From Psychrobacter sp. Choline-02u-9 (GTDB lineage Bacteria > Pseudomonadota > Gammaproteobacteria > Pseudomonadales > Moraxellaceae): a DNA stretch of 64,000 nt. The stretch is from contig NZ_PJBF01000041.1 in the NCBI RefSeq assembly GCF_002836505.1, forward strand, positions 62,001 to 126,000, in the 5' to 3' direction. The position numbers and the translations under genes are program-made. The first letter of the stretch is position 1, and every line of letters begins with the position of its first letter. Shown here in pieces: positions 63,107 to 64,000 of the stretch. Below the pieces are notes generated by a model. It was not told where the DNA came from and did no database searches. It saw only the letters and a program-made list of their open reading frames with translations.

Positions 63107-64000
63107 ATGAGTAAATTACCTCGTTCGACTATTTTATTACCAGTCTTTGTACCTGCAGCAATTATTATGCTGCTATTGGTCATTGGTACGGCTATTAATC
63201 CTGAAGCAGCGGGTGCTCTGTTTAGTGATGTGCTTAGTTTTACGACTGAGACATTCGGCTGGTTTTATATGCTGGCAGTGGCACTGTTTTTGATGTTTAT
63301 TATTGTACTGGCGTTTTCGTCTTATGGCAGTATCAAGCTGGGCCCTGATCATGCTGAGGCAGAGTACGGATTCCTTGAATGGTTTGCCATGCTGTTTTCG
63401 GCAGGTTACGGGATTGCGCTACTGTTTTATGGGGTAGCGGAACCAGTGATGCACTTTTCTAGTCCGCCAATGTCGGATCCGCAGACTATCGCCGCGGCAA
63501 AAGAGGCGATGCAAATTGCGTATTTTCATTGGGGTTTTCATATTTGGGCAATTTATGGTGTCGTTGGTTTATCACTAGCGTATTTTGCGTTTCGTCATGG
63601 TCTACCACTATCGATACGCTCGACGTTGTACCCGATTATTGGTGACAGGATTCATGGCCCTATCGGTCATACGGTTGATGTGTTTGCGATATTAGGTACG
63701 ATGTTTGGTATTGCGACCAGTCTTGGCTTGTCGGTGTCGCAAATCAATGCGGGACTAAATTATTTACTGCCAGATATCATTCCAGTGAATACGACCGTAC
63801 AGGTGATTGCCATTGCCTTAGTGACCGCCGCGGCATTGGTATCGGTGTTGGCAGGTATGGATAAGGGTGTAAAACGCTTATCTATTTTAAATATGTTATT
63901 GGCAACTGCGTTGATGCTGTTCGTATTTGTTGTCGGTCCGACCATTTTTATCTTGAATGCCTTTATGGAAAATACGGGTAGTTATTTAGGTAACATCGTT
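63107..64000 (+). CDS. BCCT-family betaine/choline/carnitine transporter, 3' end beyond window
   Basis: The open frame from ATG 63107 (GAGGAT ten bases upstream) runs to the window edge, 298 codons without a stop. Membrane segments begin at residue 10. BCCT signatures: 'YGFLEWFAMLFSAGYGIALL' then FYGVAEPVMHF, and 'AYFHWGFHIWAIYGVVGLSL'. The substrate-binding tryptophan segment and full TM8-9 lie outside the window. An Na+- or H+-coupled importer of compatible solutes or choline by family. The glycine motif reads GYGIA, unlike the GMGIG of BetP, so substrate choice cannot be assigned. Confidence 0.92.
   Translation, partial: MSKLPRSTILLPVFVPAAIIMLLLVIGTAINPEAAGALFSDVLSFTTETFGWFYMLAVALFLMFIIVLAFSSYGSIKLGPDHAEAEYGFLEWFAMLFSAGYGIALLFYGVAEPVMHFSSPPMSDPQTIAAAKEAMQIAYFHWGFHIWAIYGVVGLSLAYFAFRHGLPLSIRSTLYPIIGDRIHGPIGHTVDVFAILGTMFGIATSLGLSVSQINAGLNYLLPDIIPVNTTVQVIAIALVTAAALVSVLAGMDKGVKRLSILNMLLATALMLFVFVVGPTIFILNAFMENTGSYLGNIV

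Overview
The window looks like a chromosomal segment of a gammaproteobacterium of the Moraxellaceae, most likely Psychrobacter. This is inferred from moderate-to-low GC, Moraxellaceae-style proteins (SthA, RsmG-ParA-ParB, MsbA-LpxK-KdsB, HolB-PilZ) and many U-tailed hairpin terminators. I saw no rRNA, tRNA, CRISPR array, insertion sequence or prophage. Most of the window is ordinary core and near-core genome.

Layout. 1-2.1 kb: the end of a small lipoprotein and the soluble transhydrogenase sthA. 2.2-8.6 kb (minus): a five-gene envelope/efflux operon (TolC-like, YihY-like, HlyD-like, two ABC-2 permeases) with no ATPase gene. 9.1-13.7 kb: glycerol kinase, a glycine-zipper protein, an EEP-fold hydrolase and a TetR regulator. 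13.8-25.0 kb (minus): an 11-kb secreted/surface protein locus. It encodes a 258-aa exported protein, a 1770-aa DUF11/SdrD-like/beta-barrel protein, a 702-aa DUF11 protein, a 155-aa DUF11-like protein and a 660-aa secreted protein. 25.5-30.1 kb: aceE-aceF. 30.3-34.7 kb: OmpW, a tiny zinc-ribbon membrane protein, a voltage-gated-type K+ channel, a TerD-family protein and a WYL regulator. 34.9-48.1 kb: a LonB-like protease with charged tails, then rsmG-parA-parB-exbB-exbD-msbA-lpxK-kdsB-holB-pilZ. 48.2-54.8 kb: PPK2, then a thiolase divergent from a FabG4-type reductase and a MaoC hydratase, then a small phosphatase-like protein. 55.1-64.0 kb: a serine beta-lactamase-fold hydrolase, a CPA1 antiporter, ilvD, two orphan genes, a HIT protein and the start of a BCCT transporter running off the window.

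The most interesting region is the DUF11 locus. A signal-peptide protein with a predicted C-terminal outer-membrane barrel lies in one run with two smaller DUF11-type exported proteins. A neighbouring 660-aa secreted protein ends in the same two-cysteine module as the 702-aa protein. Intercistronic hairpins separate the genes, and the two promoters share a 16-bp motif overlapping their -35 elements. I propose a surface-assembly system, barrel anchor plus cargo; no function is proven by sequence alone. Other leads are the ATPase-less ABC-2 operon, a degenerate parS between rsmG and parA, a LonB with a polylysine tail, a thiolase with an H1-like N-terminus next to FabG4/MaoC, and two adjacent genes both carrying zinc-ribbon cysteines.

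Several starts differ from the longest reading frame, because Shine-Dalgarno sequences, terminator positions or family alignments favour a later codon; the reason is given in each entry.
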